Shown here piece by piece: positions 10,931 through 21,277 of a stretch of DNA of 64,000 nucleotides. The notes beneath the pieces are model-generated. The model did not search any database and had not been told where the DNA came from. It saw only the letters and a program-made list of their open reading frames with translations. The DNA is from Bacillus sp. EB600 (lineage in GTDB: Bacteria; Bacillota; Bacilli; Bacillales; Cytobacillaceae). A program made the position numbers and the translations under genes. The DNA lies in NCBI RefSeq assembly GCF_024494385.1, contig NZ_JAEVLT010000022.1, positions 17,930-81,929 on the forward strand, given 5' to 3'. The number at the start of each line of letters is the position of its first letter. Positions within the stretch are counted from its first letter, which is position 1.

Positions 10931-12895
10931 TTATTCCCCTGTAGTTTGTACTTGTTTTAGATTTGTTTTTCCCTTAGGACCTAAATACTGATAATCATTA
11001 GGATTAATCGGTTTAAATCCTTCAGGTGTGTAGAAACGCAATAGATCTTCATTTACTGTTTTATCAGACATATCAAGTTCATTTACAACCTGATTATTAA
11101 TTGGCTTACAAGCACTTTGGTTAGTCATTAAGTTTCCTGTATTTGTTTCATAGCATTTTCCGTTTACTTGGGTAACTTGACTAGATACATAATCACCATT
11201 TCTAAATAATGCCCAATTTCGATGCTGCGGTGATAATAAATCTGAACCAAACTCAAGATAATTTTTCGTATCAATTCCTAATAAATGAAGTAGTGTTGGG
11301 CGAACATCTACTTCCCCGCCAATTTGGTGCTGAACCCCGCCACTTACACCCGGCACGTGTATGAACAATGGTACCTGCTGGAGCTTCGCATTTATTACTG
11401 GGGTAATGGTAGGAACACCCAAAACTTTGGCCATCGCTGCATTATGGTTTTCTGAAAGACCGTAATGATCCCCATAAAGAATAATGATTGATTTATCATA
11501 AAGACCATCTGCTTTTAACGCATCGAAGAACTGTTTAAGGGCTTCATCCATATAGTGGGCTGATTGGAAATAATTATTTACAATCGAATCACCATAATTA
11601 CCCGTAGGGAAATTAGTATCTCCCGGATCCATTTCAAATGGGAAATGGTTTGATAACGTAATAAATTTGGTGTAGAAAGGCTGTTTTAAACCTTCAAGCA
11701 TAGGCATTGATTCCTGGAAGTAAGGCTTATCCTTCATTCCATAGTTCTTAATATTTCCTTTAGACATATCATAATAGGATGCATCAAAAAACTGATCATA
11801 GCCCAATTGTTTATACATAACATTTCGATTCCAGAATGTCTTATAGTTACCATGGAATACAGCAGTCGTATAGCCTTGTTGATCTAAAATGGCTGGAGCT
11901 GCCTGGTATGTGTTTTGATCCTTATTAATAAATACCGCGCCAGACGATAATGGATATAAAGAATTTTCCATTAAGAACTCAGCATCAGATGTTTTACCTT
12001 GTCCAGTTTGATGATAAAAGTTATCGAAATAGAAGGTGCTTCCATCATGCGCTAATGAATTTAAAAACGGAGTTACTTCTTGTCCATCTGGCATTTTATA
12101 ATCAATCATAAAGTTTTGGAATGATTCCATCGATACATAAATAACATTCATTCCTTTTGCTTTTCCAAAATAGGCTGAATTTGGAGCAGCATAATTTGCA
12201 TTTCGATAGTTTTCTACAGTTGTAATATCACTGCTGCCAGCCATCGCGCGCTGACTGGTTGCTTCAATATTTTGAATGATATCAAAAATGGTAAAGTTAT
12301 AAGCACCCAAATATTTTACTAAGTAGTTTCTGTCAAAAGAACGCGATAATAATTGTGGACGATCCTTTTCAGCTAAACCAAGATTAAATAGAAACACAGT
12401 GAGAGCAAGTAATAGGACGATTTGATAAGTTTTACGCTTATTCGAAACAGTCTTCTTGAATACAGTCAGTGCAAGAACAATTAGAATAATTGTATCTGTG
12501 AAGTAAAATATATCTGTTACAGACATCAAGTTAGCCGCACTACTCCCCAAATCCCCTGCATTTGCTTTAGCCTGTAACATAACTGGGACGGTTATGAAAT
12601 CATTGAAGAATCGATAATAGACAATATTGGCATATAAAAGAAATGACAGCAAGAAATTGATCATAATCATAATCTTTTTTGTATGCTTTTTAGAGAGCAG
12701 CGCTAAGCCCAAAAATAATAACGCAGAACTAATTGGGTTAATCGCTAATAAGAACTTCTGCAGATTATCATCTATTCCTAATTTGAATACCATTTGATAT
12801 GCCACATATGTTTTGATCCAAAACAATACAACGGCAATGGCAAAAAAAACAATATGACTACTTTTTATTTTTTTTAATAGTCCATTCTTTTGCAT
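10931..12895 (-). CDS. ltaS: Lipoteichoic acid synthase family protein
   Basis: LtaS polymerises glycerol phosphate from phosphatidylglycerol onto the glycolipid anchor at the outer membrane face. The protein has five N-terminal membrane helices (about residues 15-190) and then an extracellular sulfatase-like domain. That domain has the metal ligand Glu in YVSMESFQNF, the catalytic Thr in GQGKTSDAEF (about residue 300), IILYGDHYGLS and VPLFIHVPG. The membrane region resembles Bacillus LtaS (IKTYVAYQ, LLYANIVYYRFFNDF). The ATG at 12895 was chosen because AGAGGAG sits eight bases upstream; a GTG six codons earlier overlaps that site. It is monocistronic. Confidence 0.92.
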   Translation of the reverse strand: MQKNGLLKKIKSSHIVFFAIAVVLFWIKTYVAYQMVFKLGIDDNLQKFLLAINPISSALLFLGLALLSKKHTKKIMIMINFLLSFLLYANIVYYRFFNDFITVPVMLQAKANAGDLGSSAANLMSVTDIFYFTDTIILIVLALTVFKKTVSNKRKTYQIVLLLALTVFLFNLGLAEKDRPQLLSRSFDRNYLVKYLGAYNFTIFDIIQNIEATSQRAMAGSSDITTVENYRNANYAAPNSAYFGKAKGMNVIYVSMESFQNFMIDYKMPDGQEVTPFLNSLAHDGSTFYFDNFYHQTGQGKTSDAEFLMENSLYPLSSGAVFINKDQNTYQAAPAILDQQGYTTAVFHGNYKTFWNRNVMYKQLGYDQFFDASYYDMSKGNIKNYGMKDKPYFQESMPMLEGLKQPFYTKFITLSNHFPFEMDPGDTNFPTGNYGDSIVNNYFQSAHYMDEALKQFFDALKADGLYDKSIIILYGDHYGLSENHNAAMAKVLGVPTITPVINAKLQQVPLFIHVPGVSGGVQHQIGGEVDVRPTLLHLLGIDTKNYLEFGSDLLSPQHRNWALFRNGDYVSSQVTQVNGKCYETNTGNLMTNQSACKPINNQVVNELDMSDKTVNEDLLRFYTPEGFKPINPNDYQYLGPKGKTNLKQVQTTGE

Positions 12896-13684
12896 TTTTA
12901 ATGCTCCTCTCACTTATTACTTTGACTTTGATTTTTAAATACCTCTGGTAAATAGTGTGTCTAACGTGTTTTCCATTGTTGTAATGGCGAACGTATCCCT
13001 TCCATACTAATAATACCACCCACGCTACTTAAAACAGCAAGCCAATAAACTATGACGGACATAATCCACCACTGGAACCAGCAAACTGTCCTTCATCGGT
13101 TTTATGACGGACAAAGTCACTACTAGTACAATTAATTTGTCTGATAAGCTCATCACAATAAACATTAACAAAGCTATTTTGAAAGAATGAATAGCCAAAT
13201 TCTATTAAACAATAATGATTTGGACTTAATATTAAAAAAGTATGAACAAACTATTAAATTTTTAAATCGTATTTATTCTTATCCCGAATAGCCCGGTCCG
13301 ACTTCCATAAATTCAGGCTAATTTAGGAAGGATTTACAATAAAGAGTGGAGAATAAATAACTCAATAATTGGCAGAGCTTTAAAGGAGATAAAGGAAACA
13401 TTATGGAATTGACTTGTAAGTTAGGAAAAATAAAAATCCTGCTACCCGATGCTTCCACATCATATTTCTTTATTGATATAAAAATACGAATTACTTCACA
13501 AAAAATCGGATATTTTAAACGCTGCAAAACAATCCATTCCCGGTCTTGTTAATTCCAGAAATCTTCTTGCAAGTATTGCAACGTGTGGATGGAGTGAATT
13601 TAAGTCATTTGAACTTGGATGCTGATCCATATGATCCTGTGCATGGGGATTAAATAATTTCCTACGTGTTCGGGTCGAAAATTC
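12896..13684. other. Intergenic region with gene debris
   Basis: There is no intact gene. TATGACGGACAWA occurs twice near 13050-13130. A 44-codon open stretch at 13519-13653 ends IFLQVLQRVDGVNLSHLNL then DADPYDPVHGD and a stop, and has no start codon or RBS. I do not recognise it. The reverse frame at 13318-13527 looks like chance. Confidence 0.4.
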
Positions 13685-13912
13685 CTAAGGCTGCAAACCA
13701 TGAGTTTGTTGGAATCTTTGAACGGCGCTTGTAGTTGAAGCCCTATACCATCCATCGGGGTATCCTACATTATATCCATTTATATTTAATTGCTTTTGGA
13801 CAAGTTTCACCTGTTCCATTAAAACACTCCATGTGTGCACCTCTACAATGCCGGTACCTTCCATTTGAAATCGGTCCTGAAACTCTTTAACCACATTAAT
13901 TCTAATGCTCAT
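13685..13912 (-). pseudogene. Fragment with peptidoglycan-binding repeats
   Basis: The 75-residue stretch holds the second half of one PG_binding_1 repeat (VVKEFQDRFQMEGTGIVEV then HTWSVL) and a near-complete second one (VKLVQKQLNINGYNVGYPDG then TTSAVQRFQQTHGLQP). The N-terminus lacks a ribosome binding site and begins mid-repeat, and the end stops where another strand would be expected. It is best read as a remnant of a cell wall hydrolase or spore cortex protein. Confidence 0.55.
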
Positions 13913-14444
13913 TTGGCGGTTGTGAATAATGATCTATTACACTTAAATATTTCCAAAGGACAATCAGGATTCTAAAGATTTGTAAACTATTTCACTTAAA
14001 CTACCATGAAAATAAACTTCTGTAATTTAAGGAAAATTGGCAATTATTAAAGAAGGCGCAGCTCATTCATTTTTAAAAAGGGGAGGGCGCCTCATACATT
14101 GATCTTTGGAATCGAGTTAAGAGGATTAAGATAACATCTGGTTCTCTAATTAAATAACACTTTTTAAAATAAATTGGAATAAATATAATGATTTATTGGA
14201 TACTAACTATTATCTGATAACGTTGGAGGAAATCATGCTCAAAAGAGGAAAAATTAACCAGAGTTTCTTACAGTAGTAATCATTTTTATCATAATATAAA
14301 TGTGCCTTTCTTATTCAACAAAACCAGCTAATAGAACTATATTGTTATTCCAGAAAAGGGCGCAATTCTACAGCAGGAATTGTGCTTTTTCCTTATGTTT
14401 AGGGCCATTTAATGAGGTAACGGAAAGTTCCTCAATTATTATTT
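13913..14444. other. Intergenic region left of the IS element
   Basis: The only gene-like signal is GGAGG followed by ATG at 14235 with 13 codons (MLKRGKINQSFLQ). Moving one frame, the text would continue into a hydrophobic run (FLTVVIIFIII), so this may be a broken start of a small membrane or lipoprotein gene. It ends at the terminator at 14360. Confidence 0.35.
14360..14390 (+). terminator. Rho-independent terminator left of the IS
   Basis: GCGCAATTC and GAATTGTGC pair around an 8-base loop and are followed by TTTTT. It presumably ended the gene whose broken start lies near 14235. Confidence 0.7.
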
Positions 14445-15968
14445 ACTCAACTTTCGCAGAGTGAAATTGGCAAATAAGCCTTGATATAAATAGGCAAGCA
14501 AGAGAACCACTGCTCAAGTTGACTTTGAATTAACTTTTTGAATTTCTTATTTGCCTGTTTTAAGACGTCTTGAAGAAGCTCGATTAACTGTTGCAATGCA
14601 ACAGCCCAATCAAGTTCATTAATTTCATCGCATAATTCATAAAACAGACCACCAATTGTTCGTTGGTCGGTATTACAGCGGTTTTGCCACGATAACACGA
14701 TAAAACGTGCAAATACGATGGTTGTATGACTGATTAACCCATCATACGAACGACTCTGAAACTCTTTTTCAAGTTTCAACAAAGATTTGGTTGTCTTAAA
14801 GAACACCTCAATATCCCAACGCATCCCATAGATTCGAACAATTTCCTGTTCTGAAAGGGTGCAATCAGTGCTGAGGATGGCAAGCCATTCACTCTTCTTG
14901 TTTCTGTTTTGAACGAATATAACTTTTACTGGTGTACCGTTCGCCATAACTGTATAAATGGAGCGAAGGATACCCTTTTTCAACTGAATAGGTTGAGCTA
15001 AGTGATAGAGTTGCTTTAATGAAACCAATTTTCCGTCAACGTTATATCGCTGTTTTGTTTCTTTTACCATGCCAATCACGTCTAAACCTTGTGCAACAAT
15101 GGCTTTGACAAGTGGAGGCAGGGTAAACCAAGAATCCATTAACACATAACTGGCAGTTATTCCATTTTCCAGAGCACTCTTTATCATATCAGGAATCTGT
15201 TCAGGTTCTGACTGCAACGCATTTTTCCGGCGTTTATAACCGCAAGTACGCTTGTCAATCTCTTCCGAGATTCCATTAATCTGAGACTTCTTGGAACTGA
15301 GTAAGGAGAAGTCAATTGGCATGAATGTGTAGCCATCTGACCAACCTAAAGTCAACATGCGAAAGCCTTTATAAAAGCGCATTTTAAGAGAAGCGTGATC
15401 AAGGCAGCGTGCCAGCAATTCCACCTTTTTACTACGGTTTCTATCAAATGATGAATCATCTACAATAAAGACTTTAGGACGGCTTTTGTCTGTTAGACGT
15501 TCTACTTTATGAATAGAGAATGAACTCAAGAGAAGCAAAAAACGTCGCCAGTTAAATGTCGATTGGTTTAAGAAACGATATACGGAATCCTTGGCTGGGA
15601 ATTGGTCTGCTTTCTTTGACTGAAGAAGAGAAAACCAATTCTTGTGTTGGAAAATCAGACAAGTTGAAACAAATATGAACAACTAAATCCGAAGGATTTT
15701 TTAATGCCTGCATGACGTAAGTGCTTATTAATATTAAGCTCTGAAAGTACTGAATCAAGTTCTTTTGGTAGTTGATTATATTGGCTATTTTGGTCTATCA
15801 TATAGAGGACACCTCTTCTGTGTGGTAGTGATTTCTCGTCAATCTCACTATACCAAGGAACGAGGTGTTTTTCATTTTTTAATAACCATGTCAAGCAATG
15901 TAATAGATTTACTTAAAATTTAATACAATCAAGGATTAGCACTTATTTTATTGGTGCGAAAGTTGAGT
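14445..15968 (-). mobile_element. IS4-family insertion sequence
   Basis: The element is bounded by a perfect 14-bp inverted repeat: ACTCAACTTTCGCA at 14445-14458 and its complement at 15955-15968. It contains one transposase gene, whose stop codon lies inside the left repeat. The flanks both carry TATTT next to the repeats, which may be part of a target duplication, but the AT-rich context makes this weak. Total length is about 1.5 kb, normal for the family. Confidence 0.85.
14447..15801 (-). pseudogene. IS4-family DDE transposase, frameshifted
   Basis: The N-terminal piece starts at ATG 15801 (MIDQNSQYNQLPKELDSVL) and runs to GFSCSYLFQLV, where it meets TGA near 15655. The rest continues in another frame from LIFQHKNWFSLLQSKKADQF to CES and the stop at 14447. 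The DDE residues appear present: the first Asp in FIVDDSSFDR, the second in YVLMDSWFT, and the YREK-like region in YGMRWDIEVFFKTTKSLLKL. The junction lacks a few bases compared with a continuous protein, so the copy is probably inactive unless frameshifting occurs, which is not known for this family. Confidence 0.82.
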
Positions 15969-16061
15969 TATTTATAAATTTTCCTTTTTGCATAAATTTC
16001 CGTACATAATTCCATCATAAATATATGGAAGCTGTGTTAGAAGAGGAGGGTTACTTTCGAA

Positions 16062-17102
16062 ATGACAAATCTGAATGATGAAAAAGTAATGTCTGAAAAC
16101 AATATCCCACTTTCTGCTTCGGAATTGGGGTTTCTTTGGGCACAATATATAAACGATACTTTAGATATTTGTGTTATGAATTATTTCAAAAATACTTGTA
16201 GGGATAAAGACATCCTCCCTCTTATCAAAAATTCCTTAAATATAGCACAAAGGGATATCAAAGTTATTTCAGAGATTTTTTATAAAGAAAACCACCCGAT
16301 ACCGGTAGGATTTACGGACAAGGATGTAAATGTAGACGCACCAAGATTGTATTCAGACACATTTATTCTAATCTATATACAAAGATTGGAAGTAATTGCA
16401 ATGGTAAGTGTTAGTATGGCAATTGGCCTTTCAGCCCGTTCAGATGTAAGTCGATTTTTTAGAGATTTACTTGTTTCCGTTTCCGAACTACACGATAAGG
16501 CTAGAAAAGTTATGTTATCAAAGGGTGTTTATGTTCGAACACCGCAAATACCTATGCTTAAAAACGTTGATTTTGTAAAAAAACAAAGTTTCCTATTTGA
16601 TTTTTTAGGACAGCATAAACGGCCTTTATCAGCAATTGAAATTACACATCTTTTTAATAACATTCAAACAAATGCTTTGGGCAAAACAATGATGATGGCA
16701 TTTGCACAAGTTTGTAAAAATGAGGATGTTAAACAATTTTTTATAAGGGGAAAAGAAATTGCAAAAAAGCATATGGAAAAATTCAGTTCAATCCTAATTA
16801 ATGAAGATATTCCTGCACCCATGAGTTGGGATGCACATGTAACGGATAATATCGTTGCGCCCTTTTCAGATAAATTGATGATGTTTCAAACAACCTATAT
16901 GAATGCCGTAGGAATAGGAAATTACGGTATGGCAGCAGGAACTTGTCAAAGAATGGATTTAAGTACCACATTTTCTCGGCTTGCGGCAGAAATTGCGTTA
17001 TTTGCGGAAGATGGTGCAAATATACTTATAAAATACGGATGGTTAGAAGAACCACCGAAATCAGTAGATCGGCAAGTTCTTGCAAATCAACCGAAACTCT
17101 AA
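16062..17102 (+). CDS. DUF3231 family protein, copy 1
   Basis: The 346-residue protein consists of two related all-alpha halves (about 15-165 and 190-335), each of the ferritin-like/CotF-like form typical of DUF3231. Markers are SASELGFLWAQYINDT, HPIPVGFTDKDVN, APRLYSD, then SAIEITHLFNNIQTN, VAPFSDKLMMF and ARLA-type RLAAEIALFAEDGANI near the end. DUF3231 proteins occur in Bacillaceae, often in multiple copies; their role is unknown. The ATG follows GAGGAGGG. The paralogue at 30108-31115 has the same layout. It sits just right of the IS element. Confidence 0.85.
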   Translation: MTNLNDEKVMSENNIPLSASELGFLWAQYINDTLDICVMNYFKNTCRDKDILPLIKNSLNIAQRDIKVISEIFYKENHPIPVGFTDKDVNVDAPRLYSDTFILIYIQRLEVIAMVSVSMAIGLSARSDVSRFFRDLLVSVSELHDKARKVMLSKGVYVRTPQIPMLKNVDFVKKQSFLFDFLGQHKRPLSAIEITHLFNNIQTNALGKTMMMAFAQVCKNEDVKQFFIRGKEIAKKHMEKFSSILINEDIPAPMSWDAHVTDNIVAPFSDKLMMFQTTYMNAVGIGNYGMAAGTCQRMDLSTTFSRLAAEIALFAEDGANILIKYGWLEEPPKSVDRQVLANQPKL

Positions 17103-17179
17103 CGTAAAAAATTAAGGAACAATATTTTGAAACATAATTCAATATTCCACAATTGGGCGCGATTGTTGAGAAATAAGTA

Positions 17180-17230
17180 AAAGTGCGATACATATTAAAC
17201 ATGACTAATATGTATCGCACTTTATTTTTT
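17180..17230 (+). terminator. Rho-independent terminator after DUF3231 copy 1
   Basis: A perfect 18-bp stem at 17180-17197 and 17206-17223 with an 8-base loop runs into a T-rich tail. Confidence 0.92.
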
Positions 17231-17421
17231 ATGACTTTTTAGGTCTTGATAAGAAAACTTTTACGAACGTTTTTATAAGATATGTTAGTTTTTTCGGTAA
17301 ATAAATATAATGAATAATCAGGAAGACTAATTTTGACATAATAAGAAGGTTTTTTCTAGGTACTATCAAGAAGTTATCCTTTATAATTAAGATAGGAAAG
17401 AAAAATAGGAGAGAAATAAAA

Positions 17422-18042
17422 ATGATTACACGAAGACTGAAAAAGAATCTATCCAGCTTCGTCTTGCTTGTGTCTATCTCTGCATTAGTTGTATTATTCA
17501 GTTACTTTTATTGGGACAATGATATCCCTTATTTACAAAGGGATCCATTTGTAAAAGTTAAAAAATACACCCCGCTTATTCATAATGAATTAGCAAAATA
17601 CCATCTTGAAAAATACACCCCAGTTCTCATTGCATTAATGCAGCAAGAAAGTCATGGTAAAGGTGGAGACCCAATGCAATCATCTGAATCGATAGGTCTA
17701 TCTCCGAATTCGATTAAAGATCCAAATATAAGTATTCAATTAGGTGTAAAACATTTTCGAAAAGTCCTTACTTATGGTCAGGAAAAACAGGTAGATTTCG
17801 CGACCATTATTCAAGCTTATAATATGGGTATTGGTTACATTAATTATGTTACAGAACATGGAGGAAAACATAGTGAGGAATTAGCCAAAGATTTTTCCCT
17901 ATTAGAAGTTCAAAAGAACCCTAAGATTTATACTTGCAAAAAAAGGCTTTTTAAATCGAGATATCCATATTGTTATGGTGATTACTCATATAGTGAAAAG
18001 GTGACTAAAAATATAAATTCATTGACTGAGAGTAACAAATAA
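17422..18042 (+). CDS. Lysozyme-like muramidase, membrane-anchored
   Basis: The 206-residue protein has a basic N-terminus and one hydrophobic segment (about 12-30), an uncleaved anchor or signal peptide, then a lysozyme-like domain. ALMQQESHGKGGDPMQSSES contains the catalytic Glu and the Gly/Asp/Pro-Met-Gln-Ser-Ser-Glu signature of the CwlT N-terminal muramidase family. IQAYNMGIGYINYV is the later conserved motif of the fold. Full CwlT has an added NlpC/P60 domain and works in ICEBs1 conjugation; that domain is absent here. It may act in cell wall remodelling. The ATG follows AGGAGAGA. It is a single gene. Confidence 0.82.
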   Translation: MITRRLKKNLSSFVLLVSISALVVLFSYFYWDNDIPYLQRDPFVKVKKYTPLIHNELAKYHLEKYTPVLIALMQQESHGKGGDPMQSSESIGLSPNSIKDPNISIQLGVKHFRKVLTYGQEKQVDFATIIQAYNMGIGYINYVTEHGGKHSEELAKDFSLLEVQKNPKIYTCKKRLFKSRYPYCYGDYSYSEKVTKNINSLTESNK

Positions 18043-18667
18043 AATGTAAAAAGAGCTGGGAATTTTATCTCAACAATATAAAGTATTGTGAACCCTTGGA
18101 CTTAAACGAGTGAGTGCGTTAGTGAAAGAAGAATTAATTAATTTAATGAATTAAAATTACTAAAAGTAATTGAAAAATTTTTTTTAGTAGAAAGGGAGAT
18201 TTTAATTGAAGAAATATTTTGTTTGCTATATTCTGAAAAATGATATTAAGTGTGGAAATATATTAAACGGGCTAGATGTGTAAAGAGGGAGAGGTTTTAC
18301 AAGAAATAGGGATTTGTGTAGAGAAATGGAAACAAATCTCGCAATAAGCATTAACGGACATGAGAAGCAGTAATAATGACACCTTTTCATTTTAAAGCGT
18401 GTTAATTTTTGATTCTTAGATAGCACTCAAAAGCATATCTCTACACAGACCAAAAATATTGAAATGATAGATCAAAATGAATAGGTTCTTGCGAAGACCG
18501 ATTAGGAGGAATATAGTATAAATTCTTATTAATAGGTTATTTACGGGTTTTACATGAAAAGAATTGTTCTAAATGTCATACTCATCAATTTATACCTAAG
18601 GTAAATAAACGGTTACTATATATAGTTTCTCAACGTTTTTGAAACTTAAATATGGGAGAGTAGATGA
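18043..18667. other. Intergenic region before the PBP gene
   Basis: There is no large gene. A possible short ORF is listed separately at 18206. The last 60 bases carry AT-rich promoter-like DNA and the GGGAG site of the PBP gene. Confidence 0.35.
18206..18283 (+). CDS. Possible 25-residue small ORF
   Basis: TTG at 18206 lies seven bases behind AAAGGGAG and opens 25 codons (MKKYFVCYILKNDIKCGNIL then NGLDV). The two Cys residues and basic start are suggestive, but no homologue comes to mind and chance cannot be ruled out. Confidence 0.25.
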   Translation: MKKYFVCYILKNDIKCGNILNGLDV

Positions 18668-21022
18668 ATGTCAGAAGAAAAATATCGTTCTCGCGAAGAA
18701 CGAAAACAATTGGAAAAAACAATACAAAATAAACAAAATAGCAGTAAGTCATCTAAAAAAGGATCCTTGTTGAAAAAAATTATCCTTGCTTGTGTGCTGG
18801 TTGGGGCATTAACAGTTGGAGCAGGAGCCATTACGTTTGCCGAGATGGTTAAGGATACACCTAAATTAGATCCTTCAAAGCTAGTAGATCCGCTCGCTAC
18901 GAAATTTTACGATGAAAAGGGAAATTTTCTTTATGAATATGGAAAGCAGAATCGCACAAAAATTACGTATAATCAAGTTCCACAAGAGTTGGAGAATGCT
19001 TTTATCGCGACCGAAGATGCCAATTTCTATCATCATCATGGAATTGATATAAAAGGAACGATTAGGGCAATTTTAGTGAATCTAATGGGGAATTTCGGGG
19101 ACCAGGGTGGAAGTACCATTACGCAGCAGGTTATCAAAAACTCATTCTTGACACCACAAAAAACGATCAAGCGCAAGGTGGAAGAATGGGATTTAGCGTA
19201 TCAGCTTGAAAATCGGTACTCTAAGCATGACATTTTAATGATGTATTTAAACAAGATTTACCTTGGAGACGGGGCCTATGGTGTCGCCGCGGCGGCGAAA
19301 AGCTATTACGGCATTGACTCAAACCATTTGAATCAATTGACACTGCCGGAGGCTGCGATGCTGGCAGGGCTTCCGCAAGGTCCAAGTATTTATGATCCGA
19401 CCATTCCGGCAAACCAAAAAGCTGCAACAAACCGTCGCAATCTTGTCTTAAGCTCTATGAATAAACAGGGCTATATCACGGAGAAACAAATGCAGGATGC
19501 TATGAAGGTCCCGGTAACAACGGGCCTTGTTCCGAAAGCAACTCAACAGGGAATGCCATATGATGCATTTTTGGATGCTGCTGTTAAAGAAGTGAAGGCC
19601 AAACTTAAGAATGTCGACATTAGCGTAGATGGATTATCCATCTATACAACATTAGATCCAAAAGCGCAGGATTATGCGGATAAAATGATGGACACAAATG
19701 ATATAATTGCTTATCCTAATTCCCGTTTTCAGGGCGCTTTCGTATTTTTGGATTCAAAGACTGGTGCCGTTCGGGCAATCGGAAGCGGACGTAATGATTA
19801 TAATGCGACCTTCATGGGAAACAACTTTGCAATCGATATGAATCGTCAGCCAGGTTCCTCATTTAAACCAATTTTCGATTATGGCCCGGCGATTGAGAAT
19901 TTAAAATGGTCTACCGCTCATCAAATCGATGACCAACCAACAACATATTCAACTGGCCAGCCTATTAATAACTGGGATCATCAATATCATGGAATGTTAT
20001 CGATTAGAACAGCACTTCAATGGTCGTACAATATCCCAGCTCTCCTTACGCTAAGGGACGTTGGAATGGCTAAGGCAAAAAACTTTGCGGAGCAGCTTGG
20101 TATTACTTTTCCTAATAAACAGGTCTATGAATCAAATGCGATTGGGAGCAATTCGGTTAATCCGTTAGAAATGGCTGGAGCCTACAGTGCATTTGCTAAT
20201 AATGGAGTCTACACTGCACCGCATTTTGTTACAAAAGTAGTCTTTCCAGATGGCACTGTTGTTAACTTTACTCCGAAGCCAAAGCGAGTTATGCATGATT
20301 ACACAGCCTATATGGTGACCGATATGTTACGGACAGTTGTAAATTCTGGGACAGGAACTGCTGCAAATGTCCCTGGACTAGATGTGGCCGGAAAAACTGG
20401 CACAACAAATTTTAATGATAAGACTAGTAAAGAATTTGGATACCCATCCACTGCTACGAATGATAGTTGGTTTGCAGGGTATACACCACAATACACGATG
20501 GCTGTCTGGACGGGATATACGAAAAATGGCAGAGGCAACTATTTGATGGGTGATACTACTAAAATTTCACAACTCATGTTTAAGTACATGATGGAAGCAA
20601 TTGAAACTGACAAACCCAGATTTAAGCAGCCTAGCGACGTATATCGAGTAAATAATGAACTGTATATTAAAGGTGCAAATAAAGAAGAACAACCATCAGT
20701 TCAAAATAACGATAAAAAAGATAACCATTCTGGTAATGGAAATAATATGGAAACGAATCCAAAAGCACCGGTACCTAATCCTACGGATCAACCGTCAGCT
20801 CCAAAAGCACCGGTACCTAATCCTACGGATCAAGCGCCAGCTCCAAAAGCACCGGTACCTAATCCTGCGGATCAAGCGCCAGCTCCAAAAGCACCGGTAC
20901 CTAATCCTGCGGATCAAGCGCCAGCTCCAAAAGCACCGGTACCTAATCCTGTGGATCAATCACCTGCTCCTAATGCATCGGGGCCTACTCCTACGGATCA
21001 ACCACCAGCTCCTAAACCATAA
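18668..21022 (+). CDS. Class A penicillin-binding protein with Pro-rich repeat tail
   Basis: This bifunctional peptidoglycan synthase is anchored by one membrane segment (about 36-58). The GT51 glycosyltransferase domain has the catalytic Glu in FIATEDANFYHHHGID (about residue 117), GGSTITQQVIKN and KIYLGDGAYG. The transpeptidase domain has the active-site Ser397 in SSFK, SYN near 452 and KTG in GKTGTTNF near 577. After about residue 690 the protein becomes Asn/Lys-rich and then a tail of six 14-residue units (PKAPVPNPTDQAPA type). The tail is extracellular and likely spans or binds the wall. GGGAGAG precedes the ATG. It is monocistronic, with a terminator at 21074. Confidence 0.93.
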   Translation: MSEEKYRSREERKQLEKTIQNKQNSSKSSKKGSLLKKIILACVLVGALTVGAGAITFAEMVKDTPKLDPSKLVDPLATKFYDEKGNFLYEYGKQNRTKITYNQVPQELENAFIATEDANFYHHHGIDIKGTIRAILVNLMGNFGDQGGSTITQQVIKNSFLTPQKTIKRKVEEWDLAYQLENRYSKHDILMMYLNKIYLGDGAYGVAAAAKSYYGIDSNHLNQLTLPEAAMLAGLPQGPSIYDPTIPANQKAATNRRNLVLSSMNKQGYITEKQMQDAMKVPVTTGLVPKATQQGMPYDAFLDAAVKEVKAKLKNVDISVDGLSIYTTLDPKAQDYADKMMDTNDIIAYPNSRFQGAFVFLDSKTGAVRAIGSGRNDYNATFMGNNFAIDMNRQPGSSFKPIFDYGPAIENLKWSTAHQIDDQPTTYSTGQPINNWDHQYHGMLSIRTALQWSYNIPALLTLRDVGMAKAKNFAEQLGITFPNKQVYESNAIGSNSVNPLEMAGAYSAFANNGVYTAPHFVTKVVFPDGTVVNFTPKPKRVMHDYTAYMVTDMLRTVVNSGTGTAANVPGLDVAGKTGTTNFNDKTSKEFGYPSTATNDSWFAGYTPQYTMAVWTGYTKNGRGNYLMGDTTKISQLMFKYMMEAIETDKPRFKQPSDVYRVNNELYIKGANKEEQPSVQNNDKKDNHSGNGNNMETNPKAPVPNPTDQPSAPKAPVPNPTDQAPAPKAPVPNPADQAPAPKAPVPNPADQAPAPKAPVPNPVDQSPAPNASGPTPTDQPPAPKP
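20759..21010 (+). repeat. Six 42-bp in-frame tandem repeats in the PBP tail
   Basis: Units start at 20759, 20801, 20843, 20885, 20927 and 20969, and each encodes a 14-residue PKAPVPNP(T/A/V)DQ unit. Units 3 and 4 are identical and unit 6 is the most diverged, so copy number probably changes by slippage or recombination. Confidence 0.95.
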
Positions 21023-21073
21023 ACACGGTTAAATAAAGAAGGTTCTTGTTGATTCAACGAGTACATTAACAAG

Positions 21074-21106
21074 AAAAGGTCATCACTTTTGATGACCTTT
21101 TTTACT
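21074..21106 (+). terminator. Rho-independent terminator of the PBP gene
   Basis: AAAAGGTCATC and GATGACCTTTT pair around a 6-base loop and continue into a T-run. Confidence 0.9.
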
Positions 21107-21277
21107 TTCAATAGCGGTTAGCTAGAATTTTTAGCTCGCAAAAAAAGATGGTATAGCGTAAATGAAGTATCCGAACACTCGATTTGCATTTCTTAGGTCC
21201 GCCCAAACTACCCTCGGATAATATAAAATTCTAGTTGCATACAAAATGATTAAAATCATGTAGGCACTCAGCCCTAT

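Noticed and set aside
20655..21032. A 125-codon frame in the PBP tail with repeated QLQKHRYLILRI
   Set aside because: It is the out-of-frame reading of the 42-bp repeats inside the PBP gene and has no RBS.
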